Shown here one piece after another: positions 45,996 to 54,603 of a DNA stretch of 64,000 nucleotides (the first letter of the stretch is position 1; the number at the start of each line of letters is the position of its first letter). The notes below the pieces were generated by a model that saw only the letters and a list, made by a program, of their open reading frames with translations, was not told the DNA's origin and made no database searches. Position numbers and translations under genes: made by a program. Source of the stretch: an uncultured Ruminococcus sp. (GTDB lineage: Bacteria; Bacillota; Clostridia; Lachnospirales; Lachnospiraceae); NCBI GenBank assembly GCA_900544395.1, contig UQVC01000002.1, positions 1 to 64,000 on the forward strand, read 5' to 3'.

Positions 45996-46589
45996 TTATA
46001 CATTTGTCCGTTTCATTATTTTAATCTTATGCGCCTCCACTCCAAATAATGCCTGCACCGCTTCCGTCAGATTTCTTACCACAACCGGATCATCACCGCC
46101 ATCTGCTGCGATCACGATCCCGGCGATTTCCGGAGCCAGTTCTTCCCTCACATACGGAACCTGGCTCCCGTTGGTATCCTGTGTATAAATGCTGGTATCC
46201 TGGACGGATTGATCTTCTGACAGCCGGCTTCCTCCTTTGCTGTCTTCTTCCTCCGTCTTTTGCTGCTGGCTCTGCCTGTCTTTCTCAATAATCTTTTCTC
46301 CCGAAGACTTTAACGTCACCATCACTTTTACGTTTCCCACCCCCTCCACATAATGAAGCAGTTCCTCGACCCGGGCTTCGATGGCAGTTTCATACTGTGC
46401 TTCTTTTCCTTGTTCCACCTCCTTTTCCATGATTTCTGATTCCTCTTTCGCTCCTGCTTCCTGCGGCTTTGAAACCGGAGATACGATCACTGCCAGCAGG
46501 ACTCCGATCAAAAGCAAAATCAACAGCTGCTGCTTTACGGGCAGTTTTCCTTTTGCCCCAGTGATCCACTGCTTCCATTTATTCTCCAA
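45996..46589 (-). CDS. spoIIIAG: Stage III sporulation protein AG
   Basis: A 197-residue membrane protein with one N-terminal helix (about 20-40) and a ring-forming domain. LLHYVEGVGNVKVMVTLKSSGE (in parts) and AGIVIAADGGDDPVVVRNLTEAVQALFGV (in parts) are conserved SpoIIIAG segments. SpoIIIAG forms a large ring in the feeding-tube channel between mother cell and forespore. Overlaps spoIIIAF by 11 bases. Confidence 0.95.
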   Translation of the reverse strand: MENKWKQWITGAKGKLPVKQQLLILLLIGVLLAVIVSPVSKPQEAGAKEESEIMEKEVEQGKEAQYETAIEARVEELLHYVEGVGNVKVMVTLKSSGEKIIEKDRQSQQQKTEEEDSKGGSRLSEDQSVQDTSIYTQDTNGSQVPYVREELAPEIAGIVIAADGGDDPVVVRNLTEAVQALFGVEAHKIKIMKRTNV

Positions 46590-46902
46590 TTTGAATCTCC
46601 CCCACTTCTATCGGCGGTTCGCTTTCCCAACCAGATACTTCAGATCCACTCCCCTCCGGGATCTGCAGATCTGAAATACTCTGCTCCAGCTCCCTTGTTT
46701 CCTCTTTCATCCACCCCTCAAAATCCAGTTCCATATCTGTCAGTTTTAACACTGGCTGCAGCAGCAGGATCATCAATACAAGTCCGGCAAAAAAACGGAC
46801 ATATTTCTGATATTCTTCTTTGGGAAGAATCTGCCAGACAGCACTGACCAGAATCAGATATACTGCCAGATTCTGAAGCCACTCATAAATCGCATCCCGC
46901 AA
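46579..46902 (-). CDS. spoIIIAF: Stage III sporulation protein AF
   Basis: A 107-residue protein with two N-terminal membrane helices (about 9-25 and 35-52) and a short soluble part, shorter than the ~200-residue Bacillus protein. The start codon is TTG 46902, supported by AAGGAGGGG nine bases upstream; no in-frame ATG exists. Part of the SpoIIIA-SpoIIQ complex. Confidence 0.88.
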   Translation of the reverse strand: MRDAIYEWLQNLAVYLILVSAVWQILPKEEYQKYVRFFAGLVLMILLLQPVLKLTDMELDFEGWMKEETRELEQSISDLQIPEGSGSEVSGWESEPPIEVGEIQIGE

Positions 46903-46917
46903 CCGCGCCCCTCCTTT

Positions 46918-48072
46918 TTACGTTCCTGATACTGCCACAACTGCAATGGTCAGTAAAAACAAAACCCCTGTTGTCACCAGTACCTTCACCAAAAGTTCAT
47001 ACCCTTCGCTGACCGCTCCGATACAAGCAGTCAGACGCTTGTCCGAAACAGGCTGTGTGACCGCTGCTGCTGCCTTGTACAAAAATGCCAGCAGCAAAAA
47101 CTTGAAGATTGGAATCAGACAGATCACTGCGGCAATAACCGCACCTGCCATACCGATCCCATTTTTGATCAAAACCGCAGTACCCAGCATCATATCCATC
47201 ACGGAACCCGCTGCATTGCCAATCCCCGGCAGCGCTTCTACTGTTTTGGCAAGCATTCCCTGTTTCAGAGAATCCAGAACCGGTGCCAGAACCCCCTGGA
47301 TAACATTGATTCCAACCACACATGCCAGCATCCCCCGCAGCGTCCAGGATGTCACTTTTTCCAGCAGCTGAGAAAACTGCGATAAAAATTCTTCTCCTGT
47401 CAAGTTCCCCAGTATCTGGATCATCAGATACACATTGATGACCGGCAGCAAAAAATGCAGGATCACAAGCTCTGCCAGAAAAATCACAAACAACACGATT
47501 TCAAAAAAGAACATGGAAGTGACACTTCCGCATGCCGCTGTCACTGCCAGAAAATAGACCGGACACAATGCTTTCATAAATTCTGTCAGATAGGTCAGAT
47601 ACGTCTGCGCACTTCCCATTGCCAGACGAAATCCATTGAGACATAATGCGATCAGCAGAAGATACAAAATATAAAAGCTCAGCTCCGATGCCTGACGGTT
47701 TCCAAAGGCATTGGAAAAATTGGAGAACACTGCTGCAATAACAGTGATCAAAAGCAGATACACCAGCAGTTTTTTATGGGTCCGAAATTCATAAAAAAGC
47801 TGATCCCTCAAAAAGGCGCCCAGTGTTTCTCCTGCCTTTTTCATATCTCCGGAAAGCAAAAGTTCGGTCACCCCTTGAAAAGATACCCTCTCATCCGGGA
47901 ACATTTTCCGAAGACTTTCGTCCACCTTTGAGAAATCAAACGATGCCATTGCTTCTTCCTGTGCGATCTGAAACGTATCCTCATCTTCTGCCAGCACCGC
48001 ATGGGAATTCAGACACCATAAAATCCCCAGTAAAACTGCCCACCAAACACCTTTTCTTTCCACCTTCTTCAT
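46918..48072 (-). CDS. spoIIIAE: Stage III sporulation protein AE
   Basis: A 384-residue polytopic membrane protein with a signal-like N-terminus and about 7-8 hydrophobic helices after residue 100. Motifs LPGIGNAAGSVMDMMLGTAVLIKNGIGMAG (in parts) and KAAAAVTQPVSDKRLTACIGAVSEG (in parts) are typical. Start overlaps the spoIIIAD stop as ATGA. Confidence 0.95.
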   Translation of the reverse strand: MKKVERKGVWWAVLLGILWCLNSHAVLAEDEDTFQIAQEEAMASFDFSKVDESLRKMFPDERVSFQGVTELLLSGDMKKAGETLGAFLRDQLFYEFRTHKKLLVYLLLITVIAAVFSNFSNAFGNRQASELSFYILYLLLIALCLNGFRLAMGSAQTYLTYLTEFMKALCPVYFLAVTAACGSVTSMFFFEIVLFVIFLAELVILHFLLPVINVYLMIQILGNLTGEEFLSQFSQLLEKVTSWTLRGMLACVVGINVIQGVLAPVLDSLKQGMLAKTVEALPGIGNAAGSVMDMMLGTAVLIKNGIGMAGAVIAAVICLIPIFKFLLLAFLYKAAAAVTQPVSDKRLTACIGAVSEGYELLVKVLVTTGVLFLLTIAVVAVSGT

Positions 48073-48455
48073 CGAAAAAACTCCTGGATCGTTTCCAAAA
48101 GTGCTAAAAGAACCGGCATTCCAACTGCCAAAATGGAAAGCTTACTAAAGATTTCAATCTGTGCAGCAATGGTCTGATATCCCGCATCTTTACAGATCCC
48201 AGATGAGAACTGCGCAATATAGGTGATGCCGATCATTTTCATCATAATTGCCAGATACTCGGTATCAATGGTCAGAAAACTGCGAATTTCTTCCACTGTC
48301 CGAAGAAACAGCTCCAGTTTTTCGGCAATGCAGAAAAAAAGGAAAATTCCTGCCGCCATACTCATCAGAAATCCATATTCAGATCTTCCGTTTTTCAGCT
48401 GTATCGCCAGAAGCACTCCCACGATCCCGATCAAACTGATTTGAAGTACACTCAT
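48069..48455 (-). CDS. spoIIIAD: Stage III sporulation protein AD
   Basis: A 128-residue membrane protein with four helices, including YGFLMSMAAGIFLFF and MMKMIGITYIAQFSSGICKDAGYQTIA (in parts), the conserved SpoIIIAD/AC core. Part of the mother-cell channel complex. Confidence 0.95.
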   Translation of the reverse strand: MSVLQISLIGIVGVLLAIQLKNGRSEYGFLMSMAAGIFLFFCIAEKLELFLRTVEEIRSFLTIDTEYLAIMMKMIGITYIAQFSSGICKDAGYQTIAAQIEIFSKLSILAVGMPVLLALLETIQEFFR

Positions 48456-48473
48456 CTGCTTCCCTCTTTTCTT

Positions 48474-48668
48474 TTACAATGCAAACAGCCGCTTGATGGA
48501 CACAAATAATTCATAGATATAGGGAAGTACCCAGGACAATACCAGGATCAATCCTGCAAAGCTTGTCAAAAATGCCTGTTCCTCCCTTCCACTGTGTTTG
48601 AGCACCTGGCTTAAGATCGACACCAGGATCCCAACTGCCGCAATCTTAAAAATCACACTGATCGTCAT
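48474..48668 (-). CDS. spoIIIAC: Stage III sporulation protein AC
   Basis: A 64-residue protein with two membrane helices (about 5-22 and 32-55). IFKIAAVGILVSILSQVLKHSGREEQAF (in parts) is the typical SpoIIIAC core. Overlap-free, 18 bases before spoIIIAD. Confidence 0.95.
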   Translation of the reverse strand: MTISVIFKIAAVGILVSILSQVLKHSGREEQAFLTSFAGLILVLSWVLPYIYELFVSIKRLFAL

Positions 48669-48692
48669 GTAATCCTCCCACCTGCCTTTTCT

Positions 48693-49211
48693 TTAAAGCA
48701 GGATAATGACCAGAAATAATCCGCTCATTATTCCCAGCCAACTGCCAATCCGCTTTTTGGCTGAGATTTCCCGCTGGATCTTCTGAATTTCTGCCTCCAG
48801 ATTCCCAAGATACATCTGCATACTGGTTCTTCCCGTTCGTATATCCAACTGCCCCAGATACATTCCCATTTCTGTCAGTTGGTTCATATGACCGGCCTTC
48901 AAATGAAGTGCCTGCAATTTTTCTCTGGTACAGGTTTCCCAGACCTCCTGAAAAATCGGTCCTTTTCTTTCTTCGACCCCCCGCTGTAATTCCATCATCC
49001 ATTCCCGGTATGGCTCACACACTCTGCAGGCGGTTTTCCCAAACACTTCACCAAGGGGTGCCCCACTGTATTCGATCTCTCCCTGGATGAGCCCCAGAAT
49101 ATGCCGAAGATACATCAGTTTTTCCAGATATTGCTGCTGCTCCATTCCATATAAAAAACCACCTGCTGTGGTCGATGCCAGGATCAACATACACCCCATC
49201 AGTTTCTGCAT
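48693..49211 (-). CDS. spoIIIAB: Stage III sporulation protein AB
   Basis: A 172-residue protein with one N-terminal and one C-terminal membrane helix flanking a helical domain; LRHILGLIQGEIEYSGAPLGEVF and KKRIGSWLGIMSGLFLVIILL are conserved. Resembles T2SS GspF. Its start overlaps the spoIIIAA stop by 13 bases. Confidence 0.93.
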   Translation of the reverse strand: MQKLMGCMLILASTTAGGFLYGMEQQQYLEKLMYLRHILGLIQGEIEYSGAPLGEVFGKTACRVCEPYREWMMELQRGVEERKGPIFQEVWETCTREKLQALHLKAGHMNQLTEMGMYLGQLDIRTGRTSMQMYLGNLEAEIQKIQREISAKKRIGSWLGIMSGLFLVIILL

Positions 49212-50140
49212 AAAAGACTTCCCCGTTCATCATAAATCTCTTTGATCTCCCCTGGATGCCGTTGATTCTGCAGCACCACATACCTCTCAAACCGCCGCCT
49301 TTTTACCAGTTCTGAAAGCCCTGGTTTGGCTGCAATCTCCTCCATCGAATTTCCATGGACACTGGCGATCAGTTTACAGCCGCACTGCATGGCGTACTCT
49401 ACGGCGCGCAATTCTTCCTGAGCGCCGATCTCATCCACTGCCAGAACCCGGGGCGCCATAGAACGGATCAGCATGATCATCCCTTCTGCTTTTGGACAGC
49501 AATCCAGAATATCCGTCCTGCTTCCCAAATGGTTCTGAGCCACTCCCAGATAACATCCGCCAATCTCAGAACGCTCATCCACCACACCGACCGTGCATCC
49601 TTTGACATAGGAATTTCCGTCCGAAATCTGCCGGATCAGATCCCGAAGCAATGTCGTCTTCCCGCCACAGGGAGGGGAAATGATCAGCGTATGGCACACT
49701 TCCCTGTTTTTCGTAATCATGGGGAGCAGCCCGTCGGCACATCCCGGAATTTCATGTGACATCCGGATATTTACAGATGATATGTACTGCATACTTTTTA
49801 CCTTTTCCTGTTCCAATATTGCCTTGCCCGATACTCCCACGCGATGCCCTCCTTCCACTGTCAGAAACCCCTGCCGGATTTCATGTTCATATGCATATAG
49901 CGAATAATGACTGCTGTATTCCAGCGTCTCCTTGATCTCCGCTTTTGTCACAATGTGCTTTTGTTTTTGTGCGGCAGGTAAAACTCTCTCTTTCCCATCA
50001 TACAAAAGCAAAAGCGGCTGCCCTGTCCGCAGTCGGATTTCCTGAAGCTTGTCATAGTCCAGACGCTCCGCTTCCACGACTTTACGGATCCTGGCTGCCA
50101 GAATATTCAGAATCTGCTGTTTTCTTCTCTCTTGATTCAT
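49199..50140 (-). CDS. spoIIIAA: Stage III sporulation protein AA (ATPase)
   Basis: A 313-residue ATPase of the sporulation channel, related to secretion ATPases. ATG 50140 follows AGAGGTGG; the open frame to 50224 crosses the promoter. Walker A is SPPCGGKTTLLRDLIRQ, Walker B region VLAVDEIGAQEEL, with GCTVGVVDERSEIGG before it. First gene of the eight-gene spoIIIA operon. Confidence 0.96.
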   Translation of the reverse strand: MNQERRKQQILNILAARIRKVVEAERLDYDKLQEIRLRTGQPLLLLYDGKERVLPAAQKQKHIVTKAEIKETLEYSSHYSLYAYEHEIRQGFLTVEGGHRVGVSGKAILEQEKVKSMQYISSVNIRMSHEIPGCADGLLPMITKNREVCHTLIISPPCGGKTTLLRDLIRQISDGNSYVKGCTVGVVDERSEIGGCYLGVAQNHLGSRTDILDCCPKAEGMIMLIRSMAPRVLAVDEIGAQEELRAVEYAMQCGCKLIASVHGNSMEEIAAKPGLSELVKRRRFERYVVLQNQRHPGEIKEIYDERGSLLCRN

Positions 50141-50160
50141 CTTGTCCACCTCTTTATCCC

Positions 50161-50189
50161 ATGTATATGAAGAATTTAAAAGTTTATTC
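50161..50189 (-). promoter_or_regulatory. Sigma-E-type promoter of spoIIIA
   Basis: On the minus strand GAATAAAC (50182-50189) and CATATACAT (50161-50169), spaced about 12-13 bases, resemble the sigma-E -35 (ATA-like) and -10 (CATACANT). Bacillus spoIIIAA is also sigma-E controlled. Confidence 0.55.
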
Positions 50190-50201
50190 CTGCATTTTGG
50201 A

Positions 50202-50249
50202 GAAAAAGAAAGTGAGCGGATCACTCTCTGGTTTTTTTCCGCTCACTTT
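50202..50249 (-). terminator. Terminator after the CDF transporter gene
   Basis: AAAGTGAGCGGA (50209-50220) pairs perfectly with TCCGCTCACTTT (50238-50249), with CTTTTTC following on the minus strand. The upstream arm includes the transporter's stop codon. Confidence 0.85.
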
Positions 50250-51127
50250 GCCGGATTGACATGTATCATAATGTGCTTCACTTCCGGAAATTTACTTTCT
50301 ACGCCTGCATGGATTTTTTCGGCAATGGCATGAGATTCCTGCAGTGATTTTTCTGCATCCACTGCAATCTCCAGATCCACATATGCTTTATTTCCAAACA
50401 TCCGGCTGCGCAAAACATCAATGTTCTCCACCCCTTCCTGGGAAACAATGTAGTTCCGCAGTCGGATCTCATAATCCTCCCCACAGGAAGTATCCATCAT
50501 TTTCATCAGTGCATCTTTTAAAATATCAACTCCAACTTTCAAGATAAACAAAGAGATCAAAACACTTGCCGCCGGATCCAGTACCGGAAATCCCATCATC
50601 GATCCTCCGATCCCCACCAAAGATCCAATGGATGACAGTGCATCCGAACGATGATGCCACGCATCTGCCATAAATGCCGGAGAATCCAGTATTTTCGCAT
50701 AATATCTGGTGTACCAGTACATTCCTTCTTTGGAAAAAATGGAAACAACAGCGGCGATCAGAGCAATCTTTCGGGGAACGATCCATGCATCCTTCGCCCC
50801 GCAACAGATGCGCAGGATCCCTGCTTTTCCAATTCCCACTCCCGTTGCCAGCAGGATCATCCCCAGGATCAGTGAGGCAACACATTCCATCCGTTCATGT
50901 CCATAAGGATGTTGTTTGTCAGCAGAGCGTTTGGAAAGCCTCACTCCCCAAAATGCAATTCCTGTGGCAAATACATCCGACAGGGAATGTACGGCATCCG
51001 ATATCATGGCGCTTGATTTCCCGGAAATTCCCGCGAACAGCTTAAATGCCGTCAACATCACATTTCCCAGAATCCCTGCTATAGAAAGTTTTTTTATGAT
51101 GGCATTTTCATTGACCTTAGGTTCCAT
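50243..51127 (-). CDS. Cation diffusion facilitator family transporter
   Basis: A 294-residue CDF antiporter exporting a divalent metal (Zn, Mn, Fe or similar). Six membrane helices are visible; metal-site residues are in SDAVHSLSDV (helix 2) and ADAWHHRSDALSS (helix 5), with HPYGHERME between. The cytosolic ferredoxin-like domain follows residue 200. The ATG at 51127 has no good ribosome site; GTG 51148 is an alternative. Three TTCTGTCA repeats lie directly upstream. Metal specificity cannot be read. Confidence 0.92.
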   Translation of the reverse strand: MEPKVNENAIIKKLSIAGILGNVMLTAFKLFAGISGKSSAMISDAVHSLSDVFATGIAFWGVRLSKRSADKQHPYGHERMECVASLILGMILLATGVGIGKAGILRICCGAKDAWIVPRKIALIAAVVSIFSKEGMYWYTRYYAKILDSPAFMADAWHHRSDALSSIGSLVGIGGSMMGFPVLDPAASVLISLFILKVGVDILKDALMKMMDTSCGEDYEIRLRNYIVSQEGVENIDVLRSRMFGNKAYVDLEIAVDAEKSLQESHAIAEKIHAGVESKFPEVKHIMIHVNPAK

Positions 51128-51154
51128 GTCACACTTTATTTTACACACTCTTTC

Positions 51155-51200
51155 TGACAGAATATGAACCGAATGACAGAAAGGTGCTTATTTGACAGAA
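51155..51200 (-). repeat. Three direct repeats upstream of the CDF gene
   Basis: TTCTGTCA on the minus strand at 51155-51162, 51174-51181 and 51193-51200, with start-to-start distances of exactly 19 bases. The first is part of the palindrome TTCTGACAGAA. They fill the gap between the GNAT stop and the CDF start and may be regulator sites. Confidence 0.6.
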
Positions 51201-51205
51201 AGAAT

Positions 51206-51694
51206 TTATTTGCAATCCAGTGAATCATATCTATAATATCGAAAAAGATTATCTTGGCCAATACACTGGAATCCAACCTTTTCCAGAACATGCTGGCTTC
51301 GAGTGTTTCGCAAGATTGCATCTGCATAAAAAGTCTGCAAACCAAGTTCATTGACCCCATACTCTATCATTTTTTGCTCCACTGCAGTCCCATATCCTTT
51401 CCCTTTATCACAGTCTCTGGCAAACGCAATGGAAAGGACTCCCGTTCTTTTCTCTATATCAATTTCTTTGAGGTATACATCTCCGATTACTGTTCCTTTT
51501 CTTACAATAGCAAACCAAACCCGATTTTTATGCTTTGATTTTCTTTCATAACATGATTGTGCGATTTTCCATGTATAAGTATAGGGTTCCTCACACATCA
51601 TCGGATCTGCTGTATAATGCTTCATCTCTGCATGATACAATTCTTCCCTCATAGGAACAAGTACGATTTCATTGCTTACGAATATTTTTTCCAT
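51206..51694 (-). CDS. GNAT-family N-acetyltransferase
   Basis: A 162-residue acetyltransferase of the RimJ/RimL-like type. The acetyl-CoA loop is RDCDKGKGYGTAV near residue 95, and the end has LRNTRSQHVLEKVGF, typical of the family. Substrate unknown. It is 14 bases after a small zinc-finger protein gene and upstream of the CDF gene. Confidence 0.88.
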   Translation of the reverse strand: MEKIFVSNEIVLVPMREELYHAEMKHYTADPMMCEEPYTYTWKIAQSCYERKSKHKNRVWFAIVRKGTVIGDVYLKEIDIEKRTGVLSIAFARDCDKGKGYGTAVEQKMIEYGVNELGLQTFYADAILRNTRSQHVLEKVGFQCIGQDNLFRYYRYDSLDCK

Positions 51695-51708
51695 AAAACC
51701 TGCTATTC

Positions 51709-51903
51709 CTATCTTTCATCAATAATAATCTTTTTACATTTTCTACAGCGAAATGCGGAAATTCTATCTCCGTTAATCCTTCCTAGAATCCCGCCCTCAT
51801 CATTCAGGCGGTATCCATTCATGCCCTCCTGCCGCCACCACAAGGCATCACTGCTGCATACTTTTCCCTGTATCATTTCTTCTCCACAAAATGGACACTT
51901 CAT
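51709..51903 (-). CDS. Small PF20097-like zinc-binding protein
   Basis: A 64-residue protein with two CxxC pairs, KCPFCGEEM at residues 2-10 and FRCRKCKKII near 52-61, likely one zinc ribbon, separated by a W-rich stretch. It resembles the short PF20097/DUF6487 proteins. AAAGGAG precedes ATG 51903. Function unknown. Confidence 0.75.
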   Translation of the reverse strand: MKCPFCGEEMIQGKVCSSDALWWRQEGMNGYRLNDEGGILGRINGDRISAFRCRKCKKIIIDER

Positions 51904-51987
51904 AGCAACTCAGCTCCTTTCCTATGGTTATGCTTCTTTTGCTGTACTCCTTCCTTTTGATTCAGACTTTTAGATGATGATTCTGTA

Positions 51988-52500
51988 CTATAGATCAATA
52001 TGTATTTCATATTGCTCGTCAATCAACACCACATTTACATGATACTTTTTGGCAAGTTCTAAAATCTGTGCATTGTCCTCTAAAACACGTTCCATCGTAC
52101 ACCAATCATCCTTGAGACGATGTTCTATCACGCATGCATATTTTTTGATATCGGCAAAATGTTTTTTAATATAACGTTCACTCATAACAAGGCAGTAATA
52201 TCGGATATTCCCAAGATATTCCTCCGTAAAATCCTTTTTCCAGTCAAATGGAATATAACACCCTTCCACGATAAGATTTTGTCTGTTTTCTATGGCTGTT
52301 TTGATCATTTCACGCACAATCGGCCATAAATAGTCTGTGAGCTTCTCATCATCTCCCGGCGTCAGTTTCGTATAGCCACTGCGAATGAATCCCATTTTTA
52401 AATGATCGATTGATACATACGGATATTGATATTTTTCAAGTAGTTTTTGGGCAAGTGCAGTCTTTCCTGTGTGGGAAGCGCCCGTAATTAGAATAATCAT
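51988..52500 (-). CDS. P-loop small-molecule kinase-like protein
   Basis: A 170-residue P-loop protein: Walker A is GASHTGKTALAQKL at residues 7-20, with an aspartate (VSIDHLKMGF) at the start of strand 2 and VEGCYIPFDW near 95. This fits the adenylate-kinase/AAA_33 or zeta-toxin-like class of kinases, with no defined substrate. It begins 4 bases after the GrpB-like gene. Confidence 0.75.
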   Translation of the reverse strand: MIILITGASHTGKTALAQKLLEKYQYPYVSIDHLKMGFIRSGYTKLTPGDDEKLTDYLWPIVREMIKTAIENRQNLIVEGCYIPFDWKKDFTEEYLGNIRYYCLVMSERYIKKHFADIKKYACVIEHRLKDDWCTMERVLEDNAQILELAKKYHVNVVLIDEQYEIHIDL

Positions 52501-52504
52501 ACCT

Positions 52505-53047
52505 TCACTCCATTCCTTCCGATTTCCATATTTTTGCTTCTTCCAGAAAACATCGTATCAGCTCTTTCTTTCCGTCTGTGTATTGTCCACGGTCATCTGA
52601 AAATCTCTCAGCCAGTTTTTGTTTACAATCATCATACAGGCTTGCCTTTTCAGGAAAAGCATTTAGATAATCCCGGAAATTAATATAATCATTCCATTCT
52701 TTTCCATTCCATTTGACTACATGAATATGATGTGTTCGTAAATCATTCCCAAAATCACCCATTACAAATAAAACTTGTCCTGAAACATCTGCCCCACGAA
52801 ACACAAAGCCATTTTGTCCTAATATTTCAATATGCGGAATCATATCGTTTAAATCATAAACACCAACAACAATGTCAATAATCGGTTTGGCATGAATGGA
52901 CGGTATTGCGGTACTGCCTATGTGCTGAATATCAATCGCAGCACTCCCCAATAGCCGTTTTAATGTTTCCATTGTTTTTCCTGCATTTTCCTCCCATTCC
53001 ACTTGATGATCTGTCAATTTTACAGTACCTCTTTTTAATCCTATCAT
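52505..53047 (-). CDS. GrpB (UPF0157) family protein
   Basis: A 180-residue UPF0157 protein, of the nucleotidyltransferase-like superfamily. The family hallmark HIGSTAIPSIHAKPIIDIVVGV (in parts) is at residues 42-63, and HIHVVKWNGKEW near 110. Function unknown. Likely co-transcribed with the P-loop protein. Confidence 0.88.
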   Translation of the reverse strand: MIGLKRGTVKLTDHQVEWEENAGKTMETLKRLLGSAAIDIQHIGSTAIPSIHAKPIIDIVVGVYDLNDMIPHIEILGQNGFVFRGADVSGQVLFVMGDFGNDLRTHHIHVVKWNGKEWNDYINFRDYLNAFPEKASLYDDCKQKLAERFSDDRGQYTDGKKELIRCFLEEAKIWKSEGME

Positions 53048-53117
53048 TCCTGCTCCTTTTCTTCTGACTTCCTCTTCTACTGCAGACGCTTATCCAGGTT
53101 TGTAAGCCGAACGTTTC

Positions 53118-53513
53118 CTAATCAAATATTGTCGAAAAATCCGGCTGTTCAAGTGCTTCAAAACACATCAGTATTTGTTCTTTTGTACATTTTTCCACCG
53201 CAAGATTTTCTGGTATTTCATTTTTTCCAAAGAACGCAATCTCTGTTGTTTCGATATTACTTTCAAATTTTCCGCTTTCGTATTTTTATAACATAAATGT
53301 CTTTATAACGCCGTATGCGTAATTCGTCACATTATATTTTCTCCAATCTTGCACTGCAATCAATTTTTCTGCTGATACATGAAATCCCGTCTCTTCTTTT
53401 ACTTCTTTGATGATATTAGAAGCAATGGACTGGTCAACATCACACCATCCACCAGGTAAAGACCACATGCCATTGTTTTCATGAACAAGCAAGACCTTTT
53501 CATAAAAATGTTT
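53118..53513 (-). pseudogene. Decayed NUDIX hydrolase
   Basis: The frame carries a NUDIX box, GGWCDVDQSIASNIIKEVKEETGF (in parts GGWCDVDQS, EVKEETGF), after LLVHENNGMWSLP. TAA at 53286-53288 interrupts it after IKTFML, but the same frame continues with KYESGKFESNIETTEIAFFG and ends at 53118, as in full-length relatives (roughly 200 residues). At the 5' end TAG at 53514-53516 closes the frame. A ribosome site and ATG at 53527 give MSENRNIF out of frame, joined by one extra T. The usual ~60-residue N-terminal domain is missing. So it is truncated and nonsense-mutated. A short functional peptide is unlikely. Confidence 0.8.
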
Positions 53514-53549
53514 CTATTCTCGGACATAATTTTATTCCTTTCAAATCAA

Positions 53550-54449
53550 CTATGCCTGACAAATCCATCGTGCATAACTATTTTCAGAATCCTCAGCCAC
53601 CTTGATTTTTCCCTGTGTTATCAAATAATCGATTCGTTTTGCATACCATGAATCCCTCATATTCACTGGATATTTCCCAAGAATATTACCGATTAGCCTT
53701 GCCTCTTTTATCGGCGCCTTCGTAAGTATTTTCCAAATCAAAAAATCATAAAAATCTTCCGGAACCCCCACCATCTTTCCATTAAGTCTTGCACGAAGGG
53801 GGCTATTATCTTCTCGTAATTCATTCCACATTGCTTGATACATTCTTACTTCTTCTTTTCTTAATTCTCTTTCACAGTGTAAGAATCCGGCAAACTCCTC
53901 CGCAGCAACTTCACCCCAATTTTTACAGGATATAATCACATTTCCATGAACAACATGTTCCGGCAGCTTTACAATTCGCAGCGGATTTTCATATTTCGAC
54001 AGAATACTGCATAAATGATAAAATCCACATGCCGAATACGCAGCATCGCTGTACCATATTCGGATCGTTTCTCCTTTCTCCAGATATTCCTTCAACCGCT
54101 GCATCTCACTCACATATGCTTTCGCCAAATTCCGAAGTTCCACATCTGTTTCCAGATTCTTCCCCTTTTGTTCTTGAGCATACATATCTTGAGCACGCAT
54201 ATCATATATCAATTTTTCCCGATATGGACTGTCAATCTCTTCTTGGATATTTCCTATATCAAGCATAAAGCCAAGACAAATCACCTCGTCTGAAGTTCCT
54301 TCCATCCATCCCGTATGTTCTCTTTTAGGCGGTTTCTTTTTGCCGGCAAACCAAACAGAAGTCGGTCCATCCGTTTTCATTTTTATGATTGTACTTTTCG
54401 CAGCCTTCATGGATTCCGACTCACTTTCTGCAAATAACACTTCTATCAT
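53550..54449 (-). CDS. DUF1835/DUF3658 protein
   Basis: A 299-residue protein; ATG 54449 is favoured over 54473 because the family begins IEVLFAESESESMKAAK. The N-terminal DUF1835 half has IRIWYSDAAYSACGFYHLCSIL (in parts), and the C-terminal DUF3658-like half has APIKEARLIGNILG and WYAKRIDYLITQGKIKV. The role is unknown; the domain resembles a degenerate nuclease-like fold in the literature only as suggestion. AAGGAG is about 13 bases upstream. Confidence 0.8.
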   Translation of the reverse strand: MIEVLFAESESESMKAAKSTIIKMKTDGPTSVWFAGKKKPPKREHTGWMEGTSDEVICLGFMLDIGNIQEEIDSPYREKLIYDMRAQDMYAQEQKGKNLETDVELRNLAKAYVSEMQRLKEYLEKGETIRIWYSDAAYSACGFYHLCSILSKYENPLRIVKLPEHVVHGNVIISCKNWGEVAAEEFAGFLHCERELRKEEVRMYQAMWNELREDNSPLRARLNGKMVGVPEDFYDFLIWKILTKAPIKEARLIGNILGKYPVNMRDSWYAKRIDYLITQGKIKVAEDSENSYARWICQA

Positions 54450-54603
54450 AATTATTTTCTTACTCCTTATCATTCAGAATATTTTTTAATAATTGCATAC
54501 TTACAAAAAACAGAAATATAAATACCAGACAACATCATAGATGGTAAAAAGCTTATTTATTCACTGTGTGAAATTTTAATCTTCGTGTTACTGGAAGTTA
54601 TCT

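Noticed and set aside
50141..50224. N-terminal extension of SpoIIIAA
   Set aside because: The extra codons overlap the sigma-E-like promoter and a terminator arm; ATG 50140 has a ribosome site.
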